Assembly: GCA_047623945.1 (NCBI GenBank)
Contig: JBLHOT010000012.1
Coordinates: 1 to 64,000, forward strand
Source of the DNA: Arcticibacterium sp047623945
Lineage (GTDB): Bacteria; Bacteroidota; Bacteroidia; Cytophagales; Spirosomataceae
DNA length: 64,000 nt
Direction of reading: 5' to 3'
The stretch's first letter is position 1; each line of letters opens with the position of its first letter. A program made the position numbers and the translations under genes. Below the pieces are notes generated by a model. The model made no database searches. It saw only the letters and a program-made list of their open reading frames with translations, and was not told the DNA's origin. Positions 41,799-50,041 of this stretch are shown piece after piece.

Positions 41799-42449
41799 TC
41801 AAACCACCCTCCCATCTTTAAGCGTAATGACTCTATCTGCTAAATCTGCCAGTTCTTTATTGTGAGTCACTAACACAAAAGCACAATTAAATTGTTCTCT
41901 TATGGAAAGGAATAGTTGATGTAAGTCGTCTGCGTTTTTAGTGTCCAGGTTTCCGGTGGGTTCGTCTGCAAAAATAATTTGAGGTGAATTAATCAAGGCT
42001 CTTGCCACCGCCACTCTCTGTTGTTCTCCACCAGAAAGCTCAGATGGAAGATGCTCTTCCCTACCCCCGAGACCTAGTAGGCCTAACAACTCTTTGGCTC
42101 TTTCTTTTACCTCTTTTTCATCGCGTTTACCTATCCAACCAGGTAGGCAAACATTCTCAAAGGCGGTTAGCTCCGACATGAGGTTGTGAAATTGAAAAAC
42201 GAAGCCCAGTTTTTCATTCCTAAGTTTAACTATCGCCTTATCAGTCAATGAGCTTAACTCCGTATTGTCCAAATAAGTTTTACCTGAATCTGCCGAATCT
42301 AAAGTCCCTAGAATCTGAAGAAGCGTAGTCTTACCTGCCCCAGAAGGGCCTACTATGGCAACTATTTCGCCTGAAGAAATCTCTATGTCAATCCCTTTTA
42401 AAACCTCTAGTTCACCGTATTTCTTTTTTATCCCCTCCGCTTTCAGCAT
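41799..42449 (-). CDS. LolD/MacB-type ABC transporter ATP-binding protein
   Basis: The product has 216 residues, a single ATPase domain. Walker A is GPSGAGKTTLLQILG near 34, the Q-loop is FQFHNLMSELTAFENV near 85, the ABC signature LSGGEQQRVAVARAL lies near 138 and Walker B IIFADEPTGNLD near 158. The sequence is closest to the LolD/FtsE/MacB branch that drives lipoprotein release. A LolC/E-type permease is encoded in this window at 19963-21183, a likely partner although the genes are far apart. The start lies 122 bp from divergent sucC. Confidence 0.9.
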   Translation of the reverse strand: MLKAEGIKKKYGELEVLKGIDIEISSGEIVAIVGPSGAGKTTLLQILGTLDSADSGKTYLDNTELSSLTDKAIVKLRNEKLGFVFQFHNLMSELTAFENVCLPGWIGKRDEKEVKERAKELLGLLGLGGREEHLPSELSGGEQQRVAVARALINSPQIIFADEPTGNLDTKNADDLHQLFLSIREQFNCAFVLVTHNKELADLADRVITLKDGRVV

Positions 42450-42571
42450 AATATATTCTTCAATTCCTTTGGCAATTATATCAGTTTTTAAGCTATTATC
42501 TTATGAATGAATTGATTATTTACCTAATTTGGTCGCAAATAAGAAAAGTTCAATTCTCATAACATTCAATA

Positions 42572-43783
42572 ATGAACATTCACGAATACCAAGGTAAGGA
42601 AATTCTAGCCAAATACGGAGTAAAAATACAGCGTGGAATAGTCGCTGAATCTCCAGAAGGTGCCGTTACGGCATACAAAGAGATAGCCAAAATGTCCAAC
42701 TCAAATTTTGCGGTTATCAAATCTCAAATTCATGCTGGAGGAAGAGGGAAAGGAAAAATAGTAGGCATGGAGCAGCATGGTGTACAGTTGGTAAAATCTG
42801 CAGAAGCTGTGAAGGAGGCCGCTAGTAATCTTCTAAGAAATGTATTGGTTACACACCAAACAGGCCCTGTAGGCAAGGTGGTAAATAAGGTACTTTTAGC
42901 TGAGGATGTATATTACCCGGGAGATAGTGAGCCTAAAGAGTTTTATATTTCTATTCTTTTGGATAGAACAAAAAGCTGCAATGTTATCATGGCGTCCACA
43001 GAAGGTGGTATGGACATTGAAGAAGTAGCTGAAAATACACCTGAATTAATTTTCAAGGAGTGGATAGACCCACGCGTAGGTCTTCAAGGATTCCAAGCAA
43101 GAAAGGTGGCTAATAAGTTAGGGCTTAGTGGAAAGGCCAATAAAGAGATGGTTAAGTTTATATTTTCTCTTTATGCGGCATATGAGGGTTCAGACTCTTC
43201 TATGTTTGAAATCAACCCTGTCTTAAAGACATCTGACGATAAGATTTTGGCGGTTGATGCCAAAGTAGACTTAGACGACAACGCTCTTTACCGTCATCCA
43301 GAACTAGCAGCTCTTAGAGATAAAGCCGAGGAAGACCCTACGGAAGTAGAAGCTTCTGAAAGCGACCTGAACTATGTAAAACTTGACGGAAACGTGGGTT
43401 GTATGGTAAATGGAGCTGGACTAGCGATGGCTACTATGGATATTATTAAACTTTATGGCGGTGAGCCTGCCAACTTCTTAGACGTAGGTGGAGCTGCTAA
43501 CGCTGTCACAGTGGAAGCTGGATTCAGAATTATTCTGAAAGACCCTAATGTAAAGGCTATTTTCGTTAATATCTTCGGAGGTATCGTCAGATGCGACCGT
43601 GTGGCTAACGGAATTGTAGAAGCATATAAGTCTATAGGTGAAATACCTGTACCTATTGTGGTTAGACTTCAAGGAACAAACGCCGAGGAAGGAGCAGCTA
43701 TTATTAATGAGTCTGGTCTGAAAGTATTTTCTGCCACCAAATTAAAGGAAGCTGCAGAATTGATTCAAAGTGTACTCAAATAA
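42572..43783 (+). CDS. sucC: Succinyl-CoA ligase, beta subunit
   Basis: The product has 403 residues. It starts MNIHEYQGKEILAKYGVKI and carries the ATP-grasp elements KSQIHAGGRGKGK near 50, the SSMFEINPVLK segment near 210, and the CoA-ligase domain with LDVGGAANA near 308 and NIFGGIVRCDRVANGIVEA near 333. The enzyme couples succinyl-CoA cleavage to nucleoside triphosphate formation in the TCA cycle. The alpha subunit gene sucD, normally adjacent, is not in the window. A strong terminator closes the gene and touches the next start codon. Confidence 0.97.
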   Translation: MNIHEYQGKEILAKYGVKIQRGIVAESPEGAVTAYKEIAKMSNSNFAVIKSQIHAGGRGKGKIVGMEQHGVQLVKSAEAVKEAASNLLRNVLVTHQTGPVGKVVNKVLLAEDVYYPGDSEPKEFYISILLDRTKSCNVIMASTEGGMDIEEVAENTPELIFKEWIDPRVGLQGFQARKVANKLGLSGKANKEMVKFIFSLYAAYEGSDSSMFEINPVLKTSDDKILAVDAKVDLDDNALYRHPELAALRDKAEEDPTEVEASESDLNYVKLDGNVGCMVNGAGLAMATMDIIKLYGGEPANFLDVGGAANAVTVEAGFRIILKDPNVKAIFVNIFGGIVRCDRVANGIVEAYKSIGEIPVPIVVRLQGTNAEEGAAIINESGLKVFSATKLKEAAELIQSVLK

Positions 43784-43805
43784 CCTTTAAAAATCTTCTT
43801 ATATT

Positions 43806-43838
43806 ACTCCGTGAATTAAATCTTCACGGAGTTTTTTT
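43806..43838 (+). terminator. Intrinsic terminator of sucC, touching the next start codon
   Basis: ACTCCGTGAA (43806-43815) pairs perfectly with TTCACGGAGT (43823-43832) across a 7-nt loop. Six further T follow to 43838, giving seven T in a row with the stem end, and the ATG of the DUF389 gene starts at the very next base (43839). Confidence 0.92.
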
Positions 43839-45185
43839 ATGATACGAATCTGGTATGAAATAAGAGGTTTGGCAAAAAGATTCTTTGACCTAGAATCTGA
43901 CAGAGCCTCATTTAATGGGATAATTGAAGGTATAGAAGCTGGAGTAGAAATCAGGGGTACTAACCTCTGGATTTTAATATTTGCTATTCTTGTGGCCTCG
44001 GTAGGCCTAAATATGAACTCCACGGCAGTAGTAATAGGTGCTATGCTTATTTCACCACTTATGGGGCCAATTATGGGAATTGGTCTTGGAGTTGGTATTT
44101 ATGATTTTGCTTTAATAAAAAAGAGCTTTCGAAGTCTGGCTGCCGCCGTTATTATATCTGTTTTAGCTTCCGCCCTTTACTTTGCTATATCCCCTTTAAG
44201 CGACGCTCAATCTGAGCTTTTGTCTAGAACTCAGCCTACTATTTGGGATGTATTAATTAGTTTTTTTGGTGGCCTGGCAGGAATTGTAGCTGTAACCAGA
44301 AAGGAGAAAAGCAATGTAATTCCTGGTGTGGCCATAGCTACTGCTTTAATGCCACCATTATGCACAGCTGGATACGCCTTAGCCACGTTAAACTGGGCCT
44401 ACTTTTTAGGAGCCTTTTATCTTTTCTTTATTAACAGTGTCTTTATCAGTATTTCCAGCATGATTATCGTTCGTTTCTTGAAAATCCCAAGCAAGAAGTG
44501 GATAGATAAAGTACAACAGCGTAAGATGAGAGTCTATGTTTACTTTGTAGCGATTGTCACGATGGTTCCGAGCATTTATCTTGGATTTTCAATCGTTCAA
44601 CAAAGTATTTTCAGACGAAACGCGAATTTATTTATCAAAGAAGAATTCGTTTATCCAGAAACCAATGTTATCCAACAGCTTGTCTCTCCTTCTGATAAAA
44701 AGGTTGAGGTCTTCCTATTTGGATCTCCACTAGACAACACAGAAATTAAAAGGCTCCAATCCGAACTAAAAGACTACGGTATTGAAGAAGCCAATTTAGT
44801 AATTCGTCAAAATCAAGTAAATCAGAATTTGCCTGATGTGGAGAGCGTTAGAACTGGCATTATTGAAGACTTGTATAGGAGAAATGAAGACCTCATGAAA
44901 ACTAAGGATGAGCGATTGAGTATTCTGGAGCAGGAACTTATTCAATACAAAACCTATGAACTAATTCAGGACGAAGTTTGCAAAGAATTGGAGGTTCAGT
45001 ATCCTGAAGTAGAATCAAGTGCTTTTAGTACCATGCTTCTTCATCATAAAGAAGCACCTACAGACACCGTCACCATGGTCTATTTAGACACCAAAAAGGT
45101 TATTAAGGGGACCAACTTCACCAAATTAGAGGCTTGGCTCAAACTCAGATTAAAAACTGAGAAAATTAAAATTGTACAGCAGTGA
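43839..45185 (+). CDS. DUF389 membrane protein
   Basis: The product has 448 residues. The DUF389 domain at about 45-225 contains five or six helices with the family core STAVVIGAMLISPLMGPIMG near 62 and VAIATALMPPLCTAGYALAT near 168. The C-terminal 200 residues are soluble and include coiled-coil-like stretches (RRNEDLMKTKDERLSILEQE). The function of DUF389 is unknown. The stop overlaps the GTG start of a MscS-type channel by 4 bp, so the two are co-translated and may act together in osmotic or membrane stress. There is no room for a leader after the sucC terminator. Confidence 0.87.
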   Translation: MIRIWYEIRGLAKRFFDLESDRASFNGIIEGIEAGVEIRGTNLWILIFAILVASVGLNMNSTAVVIGAMLISPLMGPIMGIGLGVGIYDFALIKKSFRSLAAAVIISVLASALYFAISPLSDAQSELLSRTQPTIWDVLISFFGGLAGIVAVTRKEKSNVIPGVAIATALMPPLCTAGYALATLNWAYFLGAFYLFFINSVFISISSMIIVRFLKIPSKKWIDKVQQRKMRVYVYFVAIVTMVPSIYLGFSIVQQSIFRRNANLFIKEEFVYPETNVIQQLVSPSDKKVEVFLFGSPLDNTEIKRLQSELKDYGIEEANLVIRQNQVNQNLPDVESVRTGIIEDLYRRNEDLMKTKDERLSILEQELIQYKTYELIQDEVCKELEVQYPEVESSAFSTMLLHHKEAPTDTVTMVYLDTKKVIKGTNFTKLEAWLKLRLKTEKIKIVQQ

Positions 45186-46027
45186 ATAGCATAAACAGTA
45201 TTTTAGATTTTAGATTTTTTGAGTACAAAGATTACCAATTCGATGTTGCTCACTTTCTACTAATTATAGTAGTCCTTCTGATTACTCGGTTCTTACTGTT
45301 CACTGTTAGATCAATTATCAAAAAATTTGTTAATAGTGAAAAGCTTGATGTGAGAAACAGTCAGAGCTTTTTTCTTCTTTTTAAGTACCTAATCTACGTG
45401 ATTACTATTGTTATTGTCCTAGAGATAATTGGCGTAAAAATCACCATTCTACTTGCAGGTTCCGCGGCTCTTTTAGTAGGTATTGGGCTGGGGCTTCAGC
45501 AAATTTTCTCTGACATAATTTCTGGAATATTCCTGTTGGTAGATGGAAGTGTTAAGATTGGGGATGTTATGGAAGTAGATACTCTGGTAGGGAAAGTGAC
45601 CCAAATTAACCTAAGAACAAGCGAAATACTCACCCGAGATGGCATTACCATTATAGTTCCTAACCATAAGTTTATCACTGAAAATGTAATTAATTGGAGC
45701 CACAACGCCGCTTTAACTAGGTTTGATGTTAACGTGGGTGTTGCTTATGGCACCAATCCCGAAAAAGTAAGAGAAGTACTTCTTCAATGTGCTCAAGAAA
45801 TAAAGGAAATATCGAAGTCAAAGAATAATGTACCTAACGTAAGGCTTACAAGTTTTGGTGACAGTTCACTTGATTTCCAACTGCTTTTCTGGAGTAAAAA
45901 TGTTTTCCTTATCGAACAGACAAAGTCCGACCTGCGGTTTATTATAGCGAATAAATTTATGGAGAATGATATTCAAATCCCTTTCCCACAGAGAGATTTG
46001 CACATTAAAAGTGGCAGTTTGATCTAA
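45182..46027 (+). CDS. MscS-type mechanosensitive ion channel
   Basis: The product has 281 residues. It starts at a GTG that overlaps the upstream stop (GTGA). Helices lie at about 20-42, 63-85 and 88-110. The pore helix and following MscS beta domain are clear: LLVGIGLGLQQIFSDIISG near 98, LVDGSVKIGDVMEVD near 118, ILTRDGITIIVPNHKFITEN near 147 and NWSHNAALTRFDVNVGVAYG near 170. It is a small MscS-like channel that would open on membrane tension. It is paired with the DUF389 gene and closed by a hairpin shared with the convergent M48 gene. Confidence 0.93.
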   Translation: MNSINSILDFRFFEYKDYQFDVAHFLLIIVVLLITRFLLFTVRSIIKKFVNSEKLDVRNSQSFFLLFKYLIYVITIVIVLEIIGVKITILLAGSAALLVGIGLGLQQIFSDIISGIFLLVDGSVKIGDVMEVDTLVGKVTQINLRTSEILTRDGITIIVPNHKFITENVINWSHNAALTRFDVNVGVAYGTNPEKVREVLLQCAQEIKEISKSKNNVPNVRLTSFGDSSLDFQLLFWSKNVFLIEQTKSDLRFIIANKFMENDIQIPFPQRDLHIKSGSLI

Positions 46028-46055
46028 AAAAAACAGGCTGCTTTTTTGCAACCTG
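46026..46055 (-). terminator. Intrinsic terminator of the M48 peptidase gene
   Basis: On the minus strand CAGGTTGC (46055-46048) pairs with GCAGCCTG (46041-46034) with one G-U pair across six A. Eight T follow. It overlaps the last bases of the convergent MscS-type gene (stop at 46025-46027). Confidence 0.82.
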
Positions 46056-46078
46056 CCTCTTCAAAATATCCTTGTAGC

Positions 46079-46912
46079 TTACTTCCCCCCGTAGGCATAG
46101 TAATATTTCATGGCCTTCGGTAAGAGTTTTTCTAACTCCGCTATTCTCCCTGCATCTGTAGGGTGAGTAGATAGTATTTGTGGTGGCTTTTCTTTCCCTT
46201 CCGCCGCTGCTGCCATTCTTTTCCAAAACGCCACAGCTTCATTAGGATTATACCCTGCCATAGCCATAAAAATAAGACCCAGCTTATCTGACTCCGTTTC
46301 TTGCTTTCGGCTATTAGGTAAAACGCCACCTAACTGAGTTCCTATACCCAGCACTTGACCTGCTGTTTCCATAACCCGTTGGTCTTTAGTAATAACACCA
46401 GCTGCCACAGCACCTACCTGGGTAAGGCCTTGTGCTATGAGAGCCCGGCTCATACGTTCCCTTCCATGATCCGCAATAGCATGAGCTATCTCATGCCCCA
46501 TGACTACAGCTATACCATCTTCTGTTTGACAAATAGGTAAAATTCCTGTATAAAAACAGACTTTTCCACCAGGCATACACCAGGCATTTATCTGGTCGCT
46601 CTTAACCGTTGAAAACTCCCATTGATAGCCATCAATAGCTTCACTATAATTATTGGCAATTAGATAATCTTCCACAGCCTTTTTTATCCTGGAGCCTACT
46701 CTAGCCACCATCGCTCCTTCTTTGGTTTTGTTCGAAACAACAGACGATGTATCCATAAAGCCCGTATACTGAGCAAAACTTAGTTGCTTCATCTGGTCTG
46801 AAGACACCATACCCACAAATTGCTTTCTGTTTGTTAATGGAACTCTCTGACAGGACATTCCTATAAACGCTATGGCAAAAAGTCCTATAAATAGGCCTCT
46901 GATTTTTTTCAT
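46079..46912 (-). CDS. M48-family metallopeptidase lipoprotein
   Basis: The product has 277 residues. The signal ends FIGMSC, a lipobox. The zinc motif HEIAHAIADHG lies near residue 145, and the third ligand Glu is in QETESDKLGLIFMAMAGYNP near 205-224. The layout matches LoiP/YcaL- and BepA-like periplasmic proteases that take part in outer-membrane quality control. It is a single-gene unit, ended by a strong terminator. Confidence 0.92.
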   Translation of the reverse strand: MKKIRGLFIGLFAIAFIGMSCQRVPLTNRKQFVGMVSSDQMKQLSFAQYTGFMDTSSVVSNKTKEGAMVARVGSRIKKAVEDYLIANNYSEAIDGYQWEFSTVKSDQINAWCMPGGKVCFYTGILPICQTEDGIAVVMGHEIAHAIADHGRERMSRALIAQGLTQVGAVAAGVITKDQRVMETAGQVLGIGTQLGGVLPNSRKQETESDKLGLIFMAMAGYNPNEAVAFWKRMAAAAEGKEKPPQILSTHPTDAGRIAELEKLLPKAMKYYYAYGGK

Positions 46913-46938
46913 TGTAATGGGGTTTCTTTTGTTCTTAG

Positions 46939-46971
46939 GCAGCTTTATTTAAGCTGCTTTAAGTAAATTTG
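46939..46971 (+). promoter_or_regulatory. Hairpin and -7 element upstream of the FAH-M23-PrxQ operon
   Basis: GCAGCTT (46939-46945) and AAGCTGC (46951-46957) form a perfect 7-bp inverted repeat. Six bases later TAAATTTG (46964-46971) matches TAnnTTTG, 30 bp before the ATG at 47002. The repeat lies where the -33 contact should be, so it may be an operator. No TTTG is present at the right distance. Confidence 0.45.
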
Positions 46972-47001
46972 TGATTAAGTTACGAAAGAAAACGAAAAAG
47001 G

Positions 47002-47610
47002 ATGAAGATTATCGCAGTCGGTCGCAATTATGTTGAACATATTGAGGAATTAAAAAATGACTTCCCCACTTCACCTGTCATTTTCACCAAGCCAGACTCT
47101 GCCATTCTATTAAACAATGACCCTTTTTTCTATCCTCCTTTCTCCAGTTCCATTCATCATGAGGTAGAAGTGGTTATTAAGATAAAAAAAGCAGGAAAGA
47201 ATATTCAAGAGAAATTCGCTCATAAATATTATGACGAAATAGGCCTTGGTATAGATTTTACTGCACGAGACATTCAGTCGGAGTTAAAGCAAAAAGGACT
47301 TCCTTGGGATTTAGCCAAAGGGTTTAATGGATCTGCTCCACTTTCTAAATTTGTTTCCAAAGAAAAATACAAACTTGGAGATCTTAATTTTAATTTAGAG
47401 GTAAATGGAGAAAACCGCCAGACAGGAAATACCGCCAAGATGATATACTCGTTTAATTATATCATAAGTTTTGTATCCCAATACTTTACGCTAAAAATAG
47501 GCGACTTGATTTTTACCGGAACGCCTGCTGGAGTTGCTGAAGTGAAAATTGGTGACAACCTGAAAGGTTACTTAGAGAAGGATTTGATGTTTGATTTTAA
47601 TGTAAAATAA
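47002..47610 (+). CDS. Fumarylacetoacetate hydrolase-family protein
   Basis: The product has 202 residues, the short form of the family. It begins MKIIAVGRNYVEHIEELKN and shows the metal-binding HHEVEVVIKI near 52, the FTARDIQSELKQKGLPWDLA block near 90 and TGDLIFTGTPAGVAEV-like residues near 178 (LIFTGTPAGVAEV). Members hydrolyse or decarboxylate beta-keto acids such as acylpyruvates or oxaloacetate. It is the first gene of a three-gene run. An M23 peptidase gene starts one base after its stop. Confidence 0.9.
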   Translation: MKIIAVGRNYVEHIEELKNDFPTSPVIFTKPDSAILLNNDPFFYPPFSSSIHHEVEVVIKIKKAGKNIQEKFAHKYYDEIGLGIDFTARDIQSELKQKGLPWDLAKGFNGSAPLSKFVSKEKYKLGDLNFNLEVNGENRQTGNTAKMIYSFNYIISFVSQYFTLKIGDLIFTGTPAGVAEVKIGDNLKGYLEKDLMFDFNVK

Positions 47611-47611
47611 T

Positions 47612-49498
47612 TTGCTAGGCATTTCTGTCATACATTTTTTATTGCTGCTTCTAGGTTTCGAAGTAGCTGAACCTCAAAAGATTGAGGTCAAGGATCCCTA
47701 TGAAAAAGGTTATTTTTCTTTTCCAATCAACCCTGGAGTTACAACTTCTTTATCTGGTTCTTTTGGCGACCTAAGAATTAACCATTTCCATGCTGGACTT
47801 GATATTAGGACAGGTGGAAGAGAAGGAAAGGGCGTGTATGCCGCTGCATCTGGCTATGTCTCTAGAATAAAGGTGGCTAAAGGGGGTTATGGAAATGCCC
47901 TATACATTACCCACTCGAATGGTCTCACAACGGTCTATGGGCATTTAAAAGAATATGCCAAACCGATAAAGGCTGAATTGTTAAAACGACAGTATCAAAG
48001 TCAAAACTGGGAGGTAGACTTATATTTTAAGCCTAATGAGTTAGTTGTAAATAAAGGGGAATTGGTAGCACTATCTGGCAATACAGGAGGTAGTGGTGGT
48101 CCTCACCTTCATTTTGAGATAAGAGATGAGGCCGAAAATACTCTGGATCCTTCATTGTTTGGATTTAAAGAAATCAAGGACAATGTGGCCCCGAAAGTAG
48201 AATTCATTACGCTAAGGTGCCTTTCTGCGGATGCTCGTGTCAATGGTGCCTTTGGAAGTTTTGACTTTCCGGTAAGTTTAACATCTTCCGGCCAATATAG
48301 ATTAGCTACTCCTGTTAAAGCCTGGGGGGATATTGGGGTGGAAGTATATACTTATGATAAAGCACAAACTACTCCTTTTAAGCTGGGAATTAAACACCTG
48401 GAATTACTCAAAGACAATGAAGTAGCTTATACCTTCCAGCTAGGGAAACTCGCCTTTGATAACAAAATTGACATGAACCTTCATACCAACTATGAACGCA
48501 TGGTTAATGGTAACATAAAGGTACACAAGGCCTATTTTGAGCCTGGAAATAGATTAACCTTTTATAGTTTCTTAGCAAATAATGGACTTTTGAGCTTTAG
48601 AGACAATGAAACGCATCAAATATCTCTTATTCTAAAGGATAGCTATGAGAATATCAGGAGAGTTGATTTCCCGATTGAAAGTCAAGTATTCGGAGAAAGT
48701 CTGGTACCAAACGACTTAAACTCTGGCGAAATAACTAAGGCTACGCTTCTTGATAAATTTGTGAAGATAGTTCGAAGAAAAAGTGATGTCCCATTAAAGC
48801 TTATTGACGGGAACTTCTCTGAAAAAATATCGCCATCATACGTTAATAAGTCCGAAGAGACATTTATTATAGATCTGGATGAGCATTTCTTTTCCGCTTA
48901 TGTGAATGAAGGTACTCTTTACGAAGCTCCTTTTACTGGGGAGTCATCCACAACTTTTAACAAAGTAAGTCAGAAGACCTTCGAGGTTGATTTCAAAGAA
49001 ACGCTTTATCACCCCATCTATATAAGTTTGAAAGAACAGAATGAAGCTCTTCATTTAGACAGAGACACCCATCCTTTAAAAGGAAGATATGAAACCAGAT
49101 GGAAAGTGCAAAGGGACGAAATTATAGAAGCTAAAGATAAAGCTTACTTTATGGATAGTAGGCAACCGAAGTATGTAGGGGGCCAGTGGAGAAACAACAC
49201 CATAACCTTTCATCCAAAAGAATTAGGCACATTTGATATTTTACGTGACATTATTCCACCAAGTATTCAGGTTAAAACTTTAAACGAAAGTCTGCTCATG
49301 TTTTCAATCAAAGATAATTTATCCGGTATAAAGTCCTTTGATTGTTGGGTGAATGATACTTGGGTGCTTATGGAATATGAGTATAAAAATGGACTACTCT
49401 GGTCTGAAAAGTTGGAAAACAGACCATTTACTGGCAAGTTAGTTCTGAGAGTAATAGACCAATGTGATAACGAACAAATTTATAAATCAAACATCTAA
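47612..49498 (+). CDS. M23-family peptidase
   Basis: The product has 628 residues and starts at a TTG placed one base after the upstream stop. A signal-like helix (ISVIHFLLLLLGF) follows. The peptidase domain lies at about 40-185: FHAGLDIRTGG (His and Asp zinc ligands), YGNALYITHSNGLTTVYGHL and GGPHLHFEIRD (HxH). The remaining 440 residues are beta-rich and unassigned. The domain would cut peptidoglycan cross-links or other peptides in the envelope. The PrxQ gene starts one base downstream, so the three genes form one operon. Confidence 0.9.
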   Translation: MLGISVIHFLLLLLGFEVAEPQKIEVKDPYEKGYFSFPINPGVTTSLSGSFGDLRINHFHAGLDIRTGGREGKGVYAAASGYVSRIKVAKGGYGNALYITHSNGLTTVYGHLKEYAKPIKAELLKRQYQSQNWEVDLYFKPNELVVNKGELVALSGNTGGSGGPHLHFEIRDEAENTLDPSLFGFKEIKDNVAPKVEFITLRCLSADARVNGAFGSFDFPVSLTSSGQYRLATPVKAWGDIGVEVYTYDKAQTTPFKLGIKHLELLKDNEVAYTFQLGKLAFDNKIDMNLHTNYERMVNGNIKVHKAYFEPGNRLTFYSFLANNGLLSFRDNETHQISLILKDSYENIRRVDFPIESQVFGESLVPNDLNSGEITKATLLDKFVKIVRRKSDVPLKLIDGNFSEKISPSYVNKSEETFIIDLDEHFFSAYVNEGTLYEAPFTGESSTTFNKVSQKTFEVDFKETLYHPIYISLKEQNEALHLDRDTHPLKGRYETRWKVQRDEIIEAKDKAYFMDSRQPKYVGGQWRNNTITFHPKELGTFDILRDIIPPSIQVKTLNESLLMFSIKDNLSGIKSFDCWVNDTWVLMEYEYKNGLLWSEKLENRPFTGKLVLRVIDQCDNEQIYKSNI

Positions 49499-49499
49499 T

Positions 49500-49949
49500 A
49501 TGACTTTAAAAATAGGCGATAAAGCACCCATCTTTGAAACGATTGACCAAAATAGTGTTGCAGTAAATTTTGGTGATTTTAAAGGTCAAAAAGTAGTCAT
49601 CTACTTTTATCCTAAAGACAACACACCTACTTGCACTGTGCAGTCTTGTAATATTCGTGACAATTATGACGCTTTCTTGGCTAAGGGAATAAAAGTATTT
49701 GGTATCAGCACAAGCGGTCTTAAAGCTCATCAAAACTTCATTAAAAAGTTTGATCTCCCATTTGACTTGCTGTTAGATACTGATAATGCAATTACAGACC
49801 TTTATGGTGTTTGGCAAGAGAAAAACACTTTCGGGAAAACTTACATGGGGACGGTTAGAACCACTTTTGTGATAGATGAAACAGGCATTATTGAAGACAT
49901 CATATCCAATGTCAAATCAAAAGAACATTCAAGTCAAATACTGCGATAA
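49500..49949 (+). CDS. Thioredoxin-dependent peroxiredoxin (Bcp/PrxQ)
   Basis: The frame opens at 49464, but the ATG at 49500 (MTLKIGDKAPIFETID) is the normal start and avoids overlap, giving 149 residues. The active site reads KDNTPTCTVQSCNIRD near 39-54, with the peroxidatic Cys in TPTC and a second Cys five residues later, as in PrxQ. The usual Glu after CT is replaced by V-Q. It reduces hydroperoxides in the cytoplasm. It is the last gene of the FAH-M23 run. Confidence 0.92.
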   Translation: MTLKIGDKAPIFETIDQNSVAVNFGDFKGQKVVIYFYPKDNTPTCTVQSCNIRDNYDAFLAKGIKVFGISTSGLKAHQNFIKKFDLPFDLLLDTDNAITDLYGVWQEKNTFGKTYMGTVRTTFVIDETGIIEDIISNVKSKEHSSQILR

Positions 49950-49977
49950 TAAGTGTCAATATGACATTTTTAAACAA

Positions 49978-50011
49978 TTGCTTTCTTTTCACCACATATT
50001 CCCTAATTTTA
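49978..50011 (+). promoter_or_regulatory. Possible promoter of the transketolase genes
   Basis: TTG (49978-49980) and TAATTTTA (50004-50011) are 23 bases apart. The second differs from TAnnTTTG only in the last base. The predicted leader would be about 25 nt before the ATG at 50042. Confidence 0.4.
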
Positions 50012-50041
50012 CTCCGTTTTTAAATTAAAATATACTCTTAA

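Noticed and set aside
49954..49966. TGTCA/TGACA hairpin with T-rich tail after PrxQ
   Set aside because: The stem is only 5 bp; possible weak terminator but not supportable.
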